From: BQJD01 sp965652415
GTDB lineage: Bacteria > Pseudomonadota > Gammaproteobacteria > Arenicellales > CAJQKF01
Assembly (NCBI GenBank): GCA_965652415.1
Contig: CBFGVH010000008.1
Coordinates: 1 to 51,895, forward strand
Length of the DNA stretch: 51,895 nucleotides
Direction: 5' to 3'
Shown here: positions 7,496 through 16,295 of the stretch, one piece after another
Numbering within the stretch: position 1 is the stretch's first letter
Layout: the number at the start of each line of letters is the position of its first letter
Program-made: the position numbers and the translations under genes
The notes under the pieces: model-generated
The model's database searches: none
The model's input: the letters and a program-made list of their open reading frames with translations, nothing else
Told to the model about the DNA's origin: nothing

Positions 7496-9199
7496 TCAGC
7501 GCTGCCGCCACGCCTGGCTCGAACGCATGATGCCGCGGGTCAGCAGAAAATGCAGCAGCCGTGCCGCGGCGCAGGTGTAGGCGATCATCATCGCCATCGC
7601 GGCGGCGAACGACAACTCGCCCTGGTCGTCCATGTTCAACACCGCCACGGAGGCCAACTGGGTATCCGTGGAGTAGATGAACACGACAGCCGAAACGGTG
7701 GTCATGGCGTTCATGAACAGGTACACCATGATATCCATGGTCGCCGGCAGGCACACCGGCACCGTGACCTTGTAGAAGGTCTTGTAGAACGGCGTCTTGA
7801 GCGACGCCGCCACCGATTCGAATTCCGCGTCCATCTGCTTCAGCGCCGTCACCGCGGTCAGGTGGCTGACGGTGTAGAAATGGGCAATGGTCGACACCAC
7901 GAGGATGGTCATGGTGCCGTAGATGAAATTGAAAGGATTCGCCGGGTTGTTGAAAAAGAAGATGTAGGCGAGCCCGAGGACCATGCCCGGCACCGCCAGC
8001 GGCAGCATGGCGAAGCCGTGGAACATGCTGCGCCCGAGGTTGAAGCCGCGACCCTTCTCCAGCAGGTAGGCACCGACGAAGACGATTGCAGTGCCGAAGA
8101 TGGCGGTATACGAGGCCATCCTCACGGAATTGAAGTACGCCTCCCAGCCGCCGCCGTTGGCGAGGTCGAAGTTGTAGCTGCGCAGCGTGAACTCGAGATT
8201 GTACGGCCAGAACTTGACCAGGGCCGCGTACTGGGCCATGCCGATCATGAGCAGGACGATCAGGGCGACCACGGAACAGAACGTCAGCATTGCCATGTCG
8301 CGGCGCCGGTTGGGCTTCGGCTCCAGCGGCACCGCCCGCGCCGACAGCAACGCGACCTGCTTCTTCTGCACCATGCGGTCGACGGCGAAGGCGATGACGG
8401 CCGGCACCAGCAGGATCACGGACACCACCGCGCCCATGTGAAAGTTCTGCTGGCCGATGACCTGCTTGTAGATGTCCGTGGCCAGCATGTTGTAGTTGCC
8501 GCCGATGACCTTGGGCACGCCGAAGTCGGTGAACACCAGGATGAAGGCGACGAAGCCGGCGCTGATCAAGCCGTACTTGCAGCCCGGCAAGGTGACCTTG
8601 AAAAACGTGCGAACGGGCCCGGTGCGAAGCGCCGCGGCGGCCTCGTACAGCCGCGCGTCGGTGATCGAAAGCGCGGTGACCACGATCATCAGCACGTGGG
8701 GGAAGATCCAGTACGCGGACCCGATGACGATGCCGATGGGACCGTAGATCGACTCGCCCATGAGCAGCCAGTTTGCCACGCCCTGGTTGCCGAACCAGTA
8801 CACGAGTGAGATGCCGCTCAGCAGCGACGGCGTCAGCAGCGGCACCACGGCCACCAGCCTGAAGAACCACTTGAACGGCATGCAGGTGCGGGTCAGCGCA
8901 TAGCCGTAGACGAAGGCGGTGGCGAGAACGATCACCGTGACGATGATCGAGATGTACAGGCTGTTGATGCCGGAATAGAACAGCGCCGGGGTGGAGAAGT
9001 AGTTGTGGAAGTTCTCAAGGCCGACGAACTCGCCCGCGCGGTTCTCCATGCTCTTCGACATCATGGAGTAAAGCGGCAGCACCACCGCGACCAGCAGGAA
9101 CGCGGCGATGCCCATCATGCAGATGCGCATTACCAGGTCGTCGCGACTGATGCGCGGCTTCACCAGCGGCGCCTGCATCTGTCGTGCGCTCACCGCCAT
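7496..9199 (-). CDS. ABC transporter permease, fused two-domain (AEP/Fe3+ type)
   Basis: A 567-residue inner-membrane permease made of two tandem binding-protein-dependent transport domains, each about six membrane segments, joined by a hydrophilic stretch near residues 270-300. The EAA-type loops are visible near AAAALRTGPVRTFFKVTLPG and in the second half near AASLKTPFYKTFYKVTVP. This architecture is shared by the ferric-iron (FbpB/SfuB) and putative 2-aminoethylphosphonate (PhnU2/AepV-W-like) importers; the partner binding protein favours the second. It starts 2 bases after the ATPase stop and is followed 14 bases later by the hydrolase. Confidence 0.9.
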   Translation of the reverse strand: MAVSARQMQAPLVKPRISRDDLVMRICMMGIAAFLLVAVVLPLYSMMSKSMENRAGEFVGLENFHNYFSTPALFYSGINSLYISIIVTVIVLATAFVYGYALTRTCMPFKWFFRLVAVVPLLTPSLLSGISLVYWFGNQGVANWLLMGESIYGPIGIVIGSAYWIFPHVLMIVVTALSITDARLYEAAAALRTGPVRTFFKVTLPGCKYGLISAGFVAFILVFTDFGVPKVIGGNYNMLATDIYKQVIGQQNFHMGAVVSVILLVPAVIAFAVDRMVQKKQVALLSARAVPLEPKPNRRRDMAMLTFCSVVALIVLLMIGMAQYAALVKFWPYNLEFTLRSYNFDLANGGGWEAYFNSVRMASYTAIFGTAIVFVGAYLLEKGRGFNLGRSMFHGFAMLPLAVPGMVLGLAYIFFFNNPANPFNFIYGTMTILVVSTIAHFYTVSHLTAVTALKQMDAEFESVAASLKTPFYKTFYKVTVPVCLPATMDIMVYLFMNAMTTVSAVVFIYSTDTQLASVAVLNMDDQGELSFAAAMAMMIAYTCAAARLLHFLLTRGIMRSSQAWRQR

Positions 9200-9201
9200 G
9201 G

Positions 9202-10281
9202 TCAGCTCCGCGCCGGGTACACGCGCAGCAGCGCGCCGGGCAGGCGCACCCGAAGGCGCGTCCCCACATCCACCGAGCGCTCGCGCATCATGTTGCTGGA
9301 CAGGTCGGCGTGAACCTCGTCGTCACCGAACCGTTCGCTACCCAGGCTTATCCGGCAGAAGGCGCCGAGAAACTCGACGTACTCGACCGTGACGTCGATC
9401 GAGTTCTCCCCGACGTCGCCGCCGTCGAGAAGCTCCACGTCCTCGGGCCTTATGGACAGCGTCACGCTCGTGCCGCCGGACAGGTCCGCGGTATCGCATC
9501 GAAAGCGACCGCCGCGAACATCGACTTCATTATCGCCGACGACCGTTCCGTGGATGAAATTCATGGTGCCGATGAAGTCGGCAACGAAGGCCGACGACGG
9601 CCGCCCGTAGATCTCCCGCGGCGTGCCCACCTGCTCGATGACGCCGTGATCCATGACTACGATGCGGTCGGCCATGGTCAGCGCCTCCTCCTGGTCATGG
9701 GTGACCATGATGGTTGTGACCTTGATCCGCTGCTGGAGCTGCTTGATCTCGAGCCTGAGGTGGGCGCGAACGCGCGCGTCCAGGGCGCTCAACGGCTCGT
9801 CCAGCAACAACAACCCCGGCGATGTCGCCAGCGCGCGCGCCAGTGCCACGCGCTGCTGCTGGCCGCCGGACAACTGCGCCGGGTACTTGCGGCCCTGGTC
9901 GGGAAGTCCGACCAGATCGAGCAGTTCCTCAACGCGCTCGGCAACCTGCTTCCTGGGCAGGCGGCGGTTCTCCAGGCCGAAGCCGACGTTGCGCTCCACC
10001 GTCAGGTTGGGAAACAGGGCATAGGACTGGAACACGATGCCGAAATCGCGCTCCGACGGCGGCAGCGCGGAAATATCCACTCCAGCCTGCTCGATGCGAC
10101 CCGTGGTCTGGATGTCCAGCCCGGCGATCGCCCTGAGCAGGGTCGTCTTACCGCAGCCGGAAGGTCCGAGGAAGCAGACGAACTCGCTTTCGTCGACTTC
10201 CAGGGAAATGTTCTTGAGCGCCTGGAACTCGCCGAACTTCTTGGTGACGTTCTCGATGCGCAGGTAGGGTTTTGACGTCAA
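9202..10281 (-). CDS. ABC transporter ATP-binding protein (AEP/Fe3+ type)
   Basis: The ATPase that powers the importer. With the chosen TTG start at 10281 the protein is 359 aa and begins (M)TSKPYLRIENVTKKFG. Walker A is GPSGCGKT at residues 39-46, then Q-loop FQSYALFP, signature LSGGQQQRVALARAL, Walker B LLLLDEPLSALD and H-loop VTHDQEEAL. The C-terminal 110 residues form a TOBE-like domain (SIRPEDVELL). The TTG has a G-rich ribosome site about 10 bases upstream. An in-frame ATG at 10401 would start inside an intergenic hairpin and add 40 unlike residues, so I rejected it. The family is that of putative 2-aminoethylphosphonate or ferric-iron importers. Confidence 0.92.
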   Translation of the reverse strand: MTSKPYLRIENVTKKFGEFQALKNISLEVDESEFVCFLGPSGCGKTTLLRAIAGLDIQTTGRIEQAGVDISALPPSERDFGIVFQSYALFPNLTVERNVGFGLENRRLPRKQVAERVEELLDLVGLPDQGRKYPAQLSGGQQQRVALARALATSPGLLLLDEPLSALDARVRAHLRLEIKQLQQRIKVTTIMVTHDQEEALTMADRIVVMDHGVIEQVGTPREIYGRPSSAFVADFIGTMNFIHGTVVGDNEVDVRGGRFRCDTADLSGGTSVTLSIRPEDVELLDGGDVGENSIDVTVEYVEFLGAFCRISLGSERFGDDEVHADLSSNMMRERSVDVGTRLRVRLPGALLRVYPARS

Positions 10282-10382
10282 ACCGGATATACCCCCAGGG
10301 TTCAATTCGACTACCTTGTCGACTGCTCGGCCCGCGCCCCGCCTCGGTTCCTGCGGGGCGTCGGCAAGGCGCTGTAACGGGA

Positions 10383-10413
10383 ACGGCCGCCGCGGGTGCA
10401 TCCGGGCGGCCGT
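10383..10413 (-). promoter_or_regulatory. Intercistronic stem-loop after the binding-protein gene
   Basis: A perfect 9-bp GC stem (ACGGCCGCC / GGCGGCCGT) with a 13-base loop, 45 bases after the binding-protein stop and before the ATPase gene. It has no T-tract. Such hairpins often protect the upstream mRNA end and let the binding protein be made in excess over the membrane parts. Confidence 0.55.
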
Positions 10414-10457
10414 CCTTTCCGGTCCGCGAGATTAGCGGAATGCCGGCACCGGGATGA

Positions 10458-11492
10458 TTACTGGGCCTCGGTCTTGGAGTCGTAGCGGCTCTGCCATTCC
10501 GCCAGGATCCGGTCGCGGTTGTCAGCGGCGAACTGGAAGTCGTTTTCGATCATGAGCTCCGCGATATTGTCAGGATAGTGCTCGACCGGCTGCGCCACGC
10601 CGGGGTAGGCAACCACGCCGTACACCGTGTTGTACATCATGCTGGCTTCCTTGGACACCGCGAAGTCGGCCACCTTCTTGGCCGCCTCGAGATTCTTGGT
10701 GCCCTTGATGATGGCCGTCGCCTCCATGTCCCAACCCGCACCCTCGGAAGGGATGATGATCTCGATGGGCGCGCCCTGGGCCTTGACCTTGGCTGCTCGA
10801 TAGGCGAAGGAGATGCCGATCGGAACCTCTCCCGCGCCGGCCTGACGGCACGGCTTGGAGCCGGAGTGCGTGTACATGGCGACGTTCTCGTGCAGGCCGT
10901 CCATGAACTTCCACGCCTCGTCCTCGCCGTAGAGCTGGATCCAGCTCGACACGTCGAGGAAGCCGGTACCGCTGGAGTTCGGGTTCGGCATCGAGATGAA
11001 ACCCTTGTACGCCGGGTTGGTCAGGTCCTTCCACGTTGCGGGCATGGGCAGGTTGTTCTTCTCGGCCTCGATGGTATTGACGCAGATCGCGGCCACCCAC
11101 GCGTCCATGCCGGTCCAGTGCATCGGGTCGTCGGAGTCGACGAACTTCTTGTCGAGCAGCTCCGCGCCCTTCGGCGTGTAGGGCTCGGTCATGCCCTCGG
11201 ACTTGAGCAGCATGAGGCTGGTCGCCGCCAGGCCCCAGACGATGTCCGCCTGCGAGTTCTCCTTCTCCGCCAGCAGCTTGGCGGTGACGATGCCGGTGGA
11301 GTCGCGCACCCAGTTGATGCTGATATCCGGGTGGACCTTGTTGAACTCCTCGGCATACCGCTTGAGATCGTCCGCCTCGATGGCCGTGTACACCGTCAGC
11401 TCGGTGGCGGCGAATGCCCCGGTCGCACCGAGCGCGAAAGCCGCACCGGCGACGGGGGCAAGCACACGGGAAAGCATGGTTCTGGTTCTCAT
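10458..11492 (-). CDS. Periplasmic substrate-binding protein, 2-aminoethylphosphonate-like
   Basis: A 344-residue periplasmic binding protein with a signal peptide (residues 1-28, ending GAFA) and the type-2 binding-protein fold of the ferric/AEP cluster. Stretches such as LTVYTAIEADDLKRY, WVRDSTGIVTAKLLAEKEN, ADIVWGLAATSL and SSGTGFLDV match what I recall of the putative 2-aminoethylphosphonate binding proteins (PhnS2, also described as AepX). The tyrosine pair of ferric-binding proteins is not evident. No phosphonate-degrading enzyme is in the window, so the ligand is inferred only. The ATG at 11492 has GAGGAG 5 bases upstream. It heads a four-gene unit: binding protein, ATPase, permease, hydrolase. 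Confidence 0.88.
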   Translation of the reverse strand: MRTRTMLSRVLAPVAGAAFALGATGAFAATELTVYTAIEADDLKRYAEEFNKVHPDISINWVRDSTGIVTAKLLAEKENSQADIVWGLAATSLMLLKSEGMTEPYTPKGAELLDKKFVDSDDPMHWTGMDAWVAAICVNTIEAEKNNLPMPATWKDLTNPAYKGFISMPNPNSSGTGFLDVSSWIQLYGEDEAWKFMDGLHENVAMYTHSGSKPCRQAGAGEVPIGISFAYRAAKVKAQGAPIEIIIPSEGAGWDMEATAIIKGTKNLEAAKKVADFAVSKEASMMYNTVYGVVAYPGVAQPVEHYPDNIAELMIENDFQFAADNRDRILAEWQSRYDSKTEAQ

Positions 11493-11659
11493 CGACTGCT
11501 CCTCACGGATAAACGGGTTGTTGTTGACGGCAACGGGTATTGCTCGCCAATGTTCTTTTGCGCGGCGCCGGCCGTCCCTGGGCTCGAGCCGCACCACCGA
11601 TAATGGCATTGTTATGTTTCCGTCCGTTGACGGAGTATGACACAAAGTTTTGCGCGTTT

Positions 11660-12319
11660 TCACGCACCCGTCGGCGACCGACCGCCCTGCCCGAAGGTCG
11701 GCGCGCCGTCCGCCAGCCACTCTTCCTCCTCCCTCGTGCTCTGCCGGCCGAGAGCCTTGTTGCGGTGCGGGAAGCGACCGAAACGGGCGACGATGTCACG
11801 GTGCAGCCGGGCGTACCCGGCATTGTCCTCGAGCAGGGGGCGATATTCCTCGGGGCACTGCCGCGCCAGTCGTTCGAACTCCTCGACCGACTGCTCCTGG
11901 ACGCTCGCGTCTTCGGAGTGCTGCATCGGCATAAGGGCGAAGACGCGCGAGATCCAGCCGAGGGCGGCGATGACGCCGGTGTCCAGTAGCGAGCGGGTGA
12001 GTTCGAGAGCCTTGCCGTCGTATGCGAAGGCGCGCGCGGTGTTGCGGAAGAGGTTGCGCGGGAACTGGTCGAGGACGATGATCTGCGCCAGTCGGCCGGC
12101 GGGGTGATCAAACCAGTCGTCGCAGCTACCGGACGCCACCTCGTCGACGAGGCCGGCGAAGCGACGAGCGATCTCGGCGTCGACCTCGGACGAGCCGCCG
12201 AACCACATGTCCTTGCGAGACTTCGCGGTACCGGGGTCGAGGTCGCTGTCGGCGAGCCAGAATTCGAGCACCTCGCGGGCCTTGGGCGCCGCATCGCGGC
12301 GACCGGAATCGGTTGTCAT
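11660..12319 (-). CDS. DUF924 family protein
   Basis: A 219-residue all-helical protein of the DUF924 family. Typical motifs are VLEFWLADSD near the start, DMWFGG, the region GRLAQIIVLDQFPRNLFRNT with the conserved D-Q-F-P-R-N, and FALMPMQHSED. The fold resembles tetratricopeptide repeats; no biochemical function is established that I know of. The ATG at 12319 has GGAG 8 bases upstream and lies 29 bases after relA, so it is probably the last gene of the tadA-MBL-relA unit. About 167 bases separate it from the ABC binding-protein gene; they contain a small dyad TCCGT-TG-ACGGA at 11623-11634. Confidence 0.88.
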   Translation of the reverse strand: MTTDSGRRDAAPKAREVLEFWLADSDLDPGTAKSRKDMWFGGSSEVDAEIARRFAGLVDEVASGSCDDWFDHPAGRLAQIIVLDQFPRNLFRNTARAFAYDGKALELTRSLLDTGVIAALGWISRVFALMPMQHSEDASVQEQSVEEFERLARQCPEEYRPLLEDNAGYARLHRDIVARFGRFPHRNKALGRQSTREEEEWLADGAPTFGQGGRSPTGA

Positions 12320-12348
12320 CGGCAATCTCCAGGCTTGGAGGAACAGGA

Positions 12349-14490
12349 TCAGGACGACGGGGCGCCGGCGCGCCTGGCGTCGAGGACATTCGGCACCTGG
12401 CACACCTGGGCGAGCAGCCGCGAGAGCTGCTCGACATCGGAAAACTCGGCGCGGATTCGCATCGAGGCGGTATGGTCGCGGGCAGTGGACTCCGTGAGCG
12501 TCGACAGCACGTTGATATTGGCGTCGCGGAACACCCGGCTGACATCGTACAGCAGCCCCTTGCGGTCGAAGGCGCGGATCTCGATGTCGACCGGGAAGGT
12601 CTCGTCGTCGTCGCTGCCCCAGTCGATATGGATCACGCGCTCGCGACGGGCGGCCTCGAGCCGCATGATGTTGCGGCAGTCGCGCCGGTGCACGGTGATG
12701 CCGCGGCCGGCGGTGATGTAGCCGACGATGGCGTCGCCCGGCAGGGGATTGCAGCAGCCCGCGAACTGGGTCAGGAGGTTGCCCACGCCCTGCACCGACA
12801 TGCCGCGGCTGCCGCGTGGCGCAGGAGCGTAGGCCGCTTTCAGCGGCAGCTCGCGCGGTTCGGCGGGCGCCTTCAGGGGCGACACCGCCTGGGACACCTT
12901 GAGGTCGCCGCTGCCGATGGCCGCCAGGAACTCGTCGACCTTGCGAAAGCCGCGCTCGGCGGCCAGCTTGTCGAACGCGGCGTCACCCGCGCCGAGACGG
13001 TAGATCTCGCGCTCGAGCGCGGCGCGGCCGGCGGCGACGTTGTGCTCGAAGTCCTCGCCCTTGAACCAGCGCTGTATGCGCGAACGCGCCTTCTGCGTCT
13101 TCACGTAGCCGAGCGAGGCGCTGAGCCAGTCGCGGCTGGGCGTGCCGATGCGCGAGGTGAGTATCTCCACGCGGGCGCCGGTATCCAGCTTCGTGTTCAG
13201 CGGCACCATGCGCCCGTTGACCCTGGCGCCGCGACAGCGGTGTCCGACGTCGGTGTGAATGGCGTAGGCGAAATCCAGCGGCGTCGACCCCGCCGGCAGG
13301 TCGATGACCTTGCCGCGCGGCGTGAACACGTAAATGCGCTCCTCGGCGGTGTCGTTGCGGAATCGCTCGAAGAACTCGCTGCCCTCGCCCACTTCCTGCT
13401 TCCATTCGAGCAACTGGCGCAGCCAGGCGATCTTGCCGTCGGTGGCCTGGTCCGAGGGGCTGCGCTCCTTGTAGCGCCAGTGCGCGGCGACGCCGAGCTC
13501 GTTCTCCTCATGCATCTCGAACGTGCGGATCTGCACCTCGACGGCCTTGCCACCGGGCCCGACCACCGCCGTGTGGATGGAACGGTAGCCGTTTTCCTTC
13601 GGTGTGGCTATGTAGTCGTCGAACTCCCCCGGGATCGGCGGGAACCGGGTGTGCACGAGACCGAGGGCGGCGTAGCAGTCGGCCACCGAGTCAACCAGCA
13701 GGCGCACCGCGCGCACGTCGTGGATGTCGTCGAAGGCGAGCTGCTTGCGGCGCATTTTCTTGAAAATGCTGTACAGGTGCTTCGGCCGGCCGGCGACTTC
13801 GCCACGAATGCCGGCGCCGTCCAGCAGACCGCGCACCAGGGCGATGAACTCGTCGATGTAACGCTCGCGATCGATGCGCCGTTCGGCCAGGCTACGCGCC
13901 AGGTCGCGATAGGTGGCAGGATCGATGCAGCGAAACGCCAGGTCTTCGAGCTCCCACTTGAACTGCCAGATCCCGAGCCGGTTGGCAAGCGGCGAGAACA
14001 CCTCGAGCGTCTCGCGGCCGAGCGCTTCGCAACGGGCCTCGGGCAGGTCGCGCGCATTCCTGAGCAGCTGCACCTGGCAGGCCAACCGCACCAGTACCAC
14101 GCGCACGTCGTCGATCATGGCGATCAGCATCTTGCGGAAGTTCTCGTCCGCGTTCCCGGCGAGGACACCCTCGGAGAGATTCGAGATCACGTCCATGCGG
14201 CGTATTCCCTCGACCAGCGAGGCGACGGACTCGCCGAAGGTCTCGCGAAGCTCGACCGCACCGAGGTCGACCACCTCCGAGGTGCTGTACAGCCATACGG
14301 CCGCCCGGGTTTCATCGTCGGCGTCGATGGCGCCGAGTATCTCGAGACGCTCGGCGACCGTGGCTTCGAACGAGTCCGCCCGCTCGCCGGTGACGCCGCT
14401 CAAGCGGCTGCGGCACCAGCCTGCGACCGCCTCGAGGGCGGAGGCGTCGGCAAGGAGAGTTGCCGGTTCGGTGTGCTGCAGGGACTTCAC
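12349..14490 (-). CDS. relA: GTP pyrophosphokinase RelA, synthetase-only type
   Basis: A 713-residue ribosome-associated enzyme that makes (p)ppGpp from ATP and GTP/GDP during amino-acid starvation. The N-terminal hydrolase domain is decayed: the HD metal-binding residues are absent (around residues 50-145, ending VRLACQVQLLRN). The synthetase domain is intact, with RPKHLYSIFKKM at about 235-246 and E289-F-D-D292 before YIATPKENGYRSIHT; the ExDD signature marks monofunctional RelA rather than SpoT. A TGS domain (VFTPRGKVIDLPAGSTPLDFAY) and a C-terminal ACT domain follow. The start is GTG, 4 bases after the MBL-hydrolase stop, so the two are coupled. Confidence 0.95.
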   Translation of the reverse strand: MKSLQHTEPATLLADASALEAVAGWCRSRLSGVTGERADSFEATVAERLEILGAIDADDETRAAVWLYSTSEVVDLGAVELRETFGESVASLVEGIRRMDVISNLSEGVLAGNADENFRKMLIAMIDDVRVVLVRLACQVQLLRNARDLPEARCEALGRETLEVFSPLANRLGIWQFKWELEDLAFRCIDPATYRDLARSLAERRIDRERYIDEFIALVRGLLDGAGIRGEVAGRPKHLYSIFKKMRRKQLAFDDIHDVRAVRLLVDSVADCYAALGLVHTRFPPIPGEFDDYIATPKENGYRSIHTAVVGPGGKAVEVQIRTFEMHEENELGVAAHWRYKERSPSDQATDGKIAWLRQLLEWKQEVGEGSEFFERFRNDTAEERIYVFTPRGKVIDLPAGSTPLDFAYAIHTDVGHRCRGARVNGRMVPLNTKLDTGARVEILTSRIGTPSRDWLSASLGYVKTQKARSRIQRWFKGEDFEHNVAAGRAALEREIYRLGAGDAAFDKLAAERGFRKVDEFLAAIGSGDLKVSQAVSPLKAPAEPRELPLKAAYAPAPRGSRGMSVQGVGNLLTQFAGCCNPLPGDAIVGYITAGRGITVHRRDCRNIMRLEAARRERVIHIDWGSDDDETFPVDIEIRAFDRKGLLYDVSRVFRDANINVLSTLTESTARDHTASMRIRAEFSDVEQLSRLLAQVCQVPNVLDARRAGAPSS

Positions 14491-14494
14491 GGCA

Positions 14495-15451
14495 TCAATC
14501 CAGCGATTCCCGCTCGAGCGACAGGTAGACGCCGTAGGCGTTGGCGCGGTTGGCCTCGAAGAACGCGGGGTACTCGATGAAATCGCTCCAGTCGGTCGCC
14601 TCGTAGGCCTCGTCGAACGGGGTCCAGTTCTCGACCGCCTTGCCCATCACCTCGCGCATGTAGGCGAGGTAGTCGCGGGTCAGCGTGACCAGCTCGGCGG
14701 GATCCTCGGCCGCGCGGCCGTGTCCCGGTATCACCGCGGCGACGTCGTAGCCGGCCAGCTCGTCGAGTATCTCGAGCCACTGGCGGGAATTGGCGGAGCC
14801 GAGGTACGGAATCCGGCCTTCGAAGATGATGTCGCCGGACAGCAGTACCCGGTCGGTCTGAACCAGCAGGATCAGGTCGCCGTCGGAATGGGCGCTGCCG
14901 ACGTTGACCGCGCGAAATGCGACATCGCCCAGCGCGAAGCGTTCCTCGTCCGACAGCAGCCGGTGCGGCTCGACAACGCGGGTGTCGTCGTCGACCCAAG
15001 GTGCCAGGCTCTTGCGGCGCTCGGCGAGGCGCTCGGCCGCGGCGGGCGACTCGAGGTAGCGAACCGCGCCGTGCGGCGCGATGATCTCGGCGCCGATATC
15101 CTCGAACACCTGGGTGCCGTACATGTGGTCGGCGTGGTAGTGGCTGACGTAGACGCGGCGAACCGGCTGGTCGGTGATCTCGCCGATACGCGCCAGCAGC
15201 ATCCTCGCGAGCGCCGGCGTGCCGAGCGTGTCGAACACCACCACTGCGTCCCCGGTCACGACGAAAGCGGAGTTGGAGACGAACCCGGCGTTGTCGGTGG
15301 CGGCGCCCGGCGCGCCCATGACGTAATACACGTGCTCCGACACCCGGACAGGTTCCATTCCCACCGGGGGAAACTCCGCCGCCGGCGACGGTGCCGCTTG
15401 TGCACCGAGCCATGCCAGAACGGCAACGGTTGGAACGAAACTACCTCTCAT
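14495..15451 (-). CDS. Exported MBL-fold metallo-hydrolase
   Basis: A 318-residue metallo-beta-lactamase-fold protein with a signal peptide (residues 1 to about 24, ending SPAAA). The zinc motif HYHADH is at about residue 104-109, followed by a His in GSAHSDGDLILL, the Asp in LLSGDIIFEG and HGRAAED. It resembles periplasmic quinoprotein-relay or SoxH-like MBL hydrolases more than antibiotic-resistance enzymes; substrate unknown. The ATG has GGAGAG about 6 bases upstream. It sits between tadA (64 bases away) and relA (4 bases), apparently in one transcript. Confidence 0.87.
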   Translation of the reverse strand: MRGSFVPTVAVLAWLGAQAAPSPAAEFPPVGMEPVRVSEHVYYVMGAPGAATDNAGFVSNSAFVVTGDAVVVFDTLGTPALARMLLARIGEITDQPVRRVYVSHYHADHMYGTQVFEDIGAEIIAPHGAVRYLESPAAAERLAERRKSLAPWVDDDTRVVEPHRLLSDEERFALGDVAFRAVNVGSAHSDGDLILLVQTDRVLLSGDIIFEGRIPYLGSANSRQWLEILDELAGYDVAAVIPGHGRAAEDPAELVTLTRDYLAYMREVMGKAVENWTPFDEAYEATDWSDFIEYPAFFEANRANAYGVYLSLERESLD

Positions 15452-15515
15452 CGGGAACTCTCCGGTGCCGGATCCTGCCCGCCGCCCGCGGCCGCGACGT
15501 GTTGGCCACGCCCGC

Positions 15516-15974
15516 TCAGAAGGCGCCGCGACGGTCCTCGAAAAAGGACATCATGAGGCCGCGGCACTCGGATTCAAGCACCCCGGCGAGGATACCGCAA
15601 CGGTGGTTCAGAAACGGCGTCTGGAGAATGTTGGCCATCGACCCCGCTGCCCCCGCCGCCGGGTCGGCACAGCCGTAGATCACCCGCGTCAGGCGCGCGT
15701 GGACCATCGCCCCGGCACACATCACGCACGGCTCCAGGGTCACGTAGAGTTCGGCTCCGGGCAGACGGTAATTGCCAATCGCCGCCCCGGCGCGCCTCAG
15801 GGCATTGACCTCGGCGTGGGCGCAAGGGTCGTTGTCGGCGATGCAGGAATTGCCCGCCGCGGCCACGAGTCGCCCGCCCGCCACCACCACCGCACCGACC
15901 GGCACCTCGCCCGCCTCGCCCGCACGCAGCGCCTCGGCCAGCGCCAGGCGCATCCAGTGCTCTTGGTCGCTCAC
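15516..15974 (-). CDS. tadA: tRNA-specific adenosine deaminase TadA
   Basis: TadA converts adenosine 34 of tRNA-Arg(ACG) to inosine, which is needed to read CGC and CGA codons. The 152-residue product has the zinc site H53-A-E55 and P-C83-V-M-C86, and the usual GEVPVGAVVV and LYVTLEPCVMCAGAM. The start is GTG (complement of 15972-15974) with GGAG 7 bases upstream. Length is normal. It is the first gene of the tadA-MBL-relA-DUF924 run. Confidence 0.95.
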   Translation of the reverse strand: MSDQEHWMRLALAEALRAGEAGEVPVGAVVVAGGRLVAAAGNSCIADNDPCAHAEVNALRRAGAAIGNYRLPGAELYVTLEPCVMCAGAMVHARLTRVIYGCADPAAGAAGSMANILQTPFLNHRCGILAGVLESECRGLMMSFFEDRRGAF

Positions 15975-16214
15975 TTCAACTCCGTCATCGAATCACCAAG
16001 GCGTATTCCCGGTACATGGGCGACCAATTCCGCTCGACACGGAATATCCCCCGGACCGCTGCGAGCGATGAGTCCGGGCTGCGTCGTCGGCGCTTTGAAG
16101 TGTATCGACCGGCCGCCGGTGGGTTCAAGCGGCGACGCGGTACCGACGTTGCGCGGAATTGCCGGGTTTCGGCACCCTCATGACCAAGGCCACGGATTGT
16201 CACCCGGCCGGCGG
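15975..16214. other. Intergenic region tadA / autotransporter-like gene
   Basis: About 240 bases upstream of the candidate promoter of the outer-membrane protein gene. The open frame of that gene continues in frame through this stretch and into tadA, but with no signal peptide or ribosome site. I see no other gene here and no clear promoter for tadA. Confidence 0.4.
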
Positions 16215-16243
16215 TTGGCAGCGCAACGAGGATCCCGTAGACT
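16215..16243 (+). promoter_or_regulatory. Candidate promoter of the outer-membrane protein gene
   Basis: TTGGCA, 17 bases, TAGACT. The match to the sigma-70 consensus is 5/6 and 4/6. Transcription would start near 16250, about 45 bases before the ATG. Confidence 0.45.
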
Positions 16244-16295
16244 CCTGCGGCCCGGAATCTTCGGCCAGGGAATCGACAAGGAGGTAGAAAGGTCC

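Noticed and set aside
12313..14580. 755-codon open frame on the plus strand
   Set aside because: It is the shadow of relA on the opposite strand, with no recognisable motif.
15465..16295. In-frame 277-codon upstream extension of the outer-membrane protein
   Set aside because: It covers tadA in antisense, has no signal peptide or ribosome site, and the ATG at 16296 has both.
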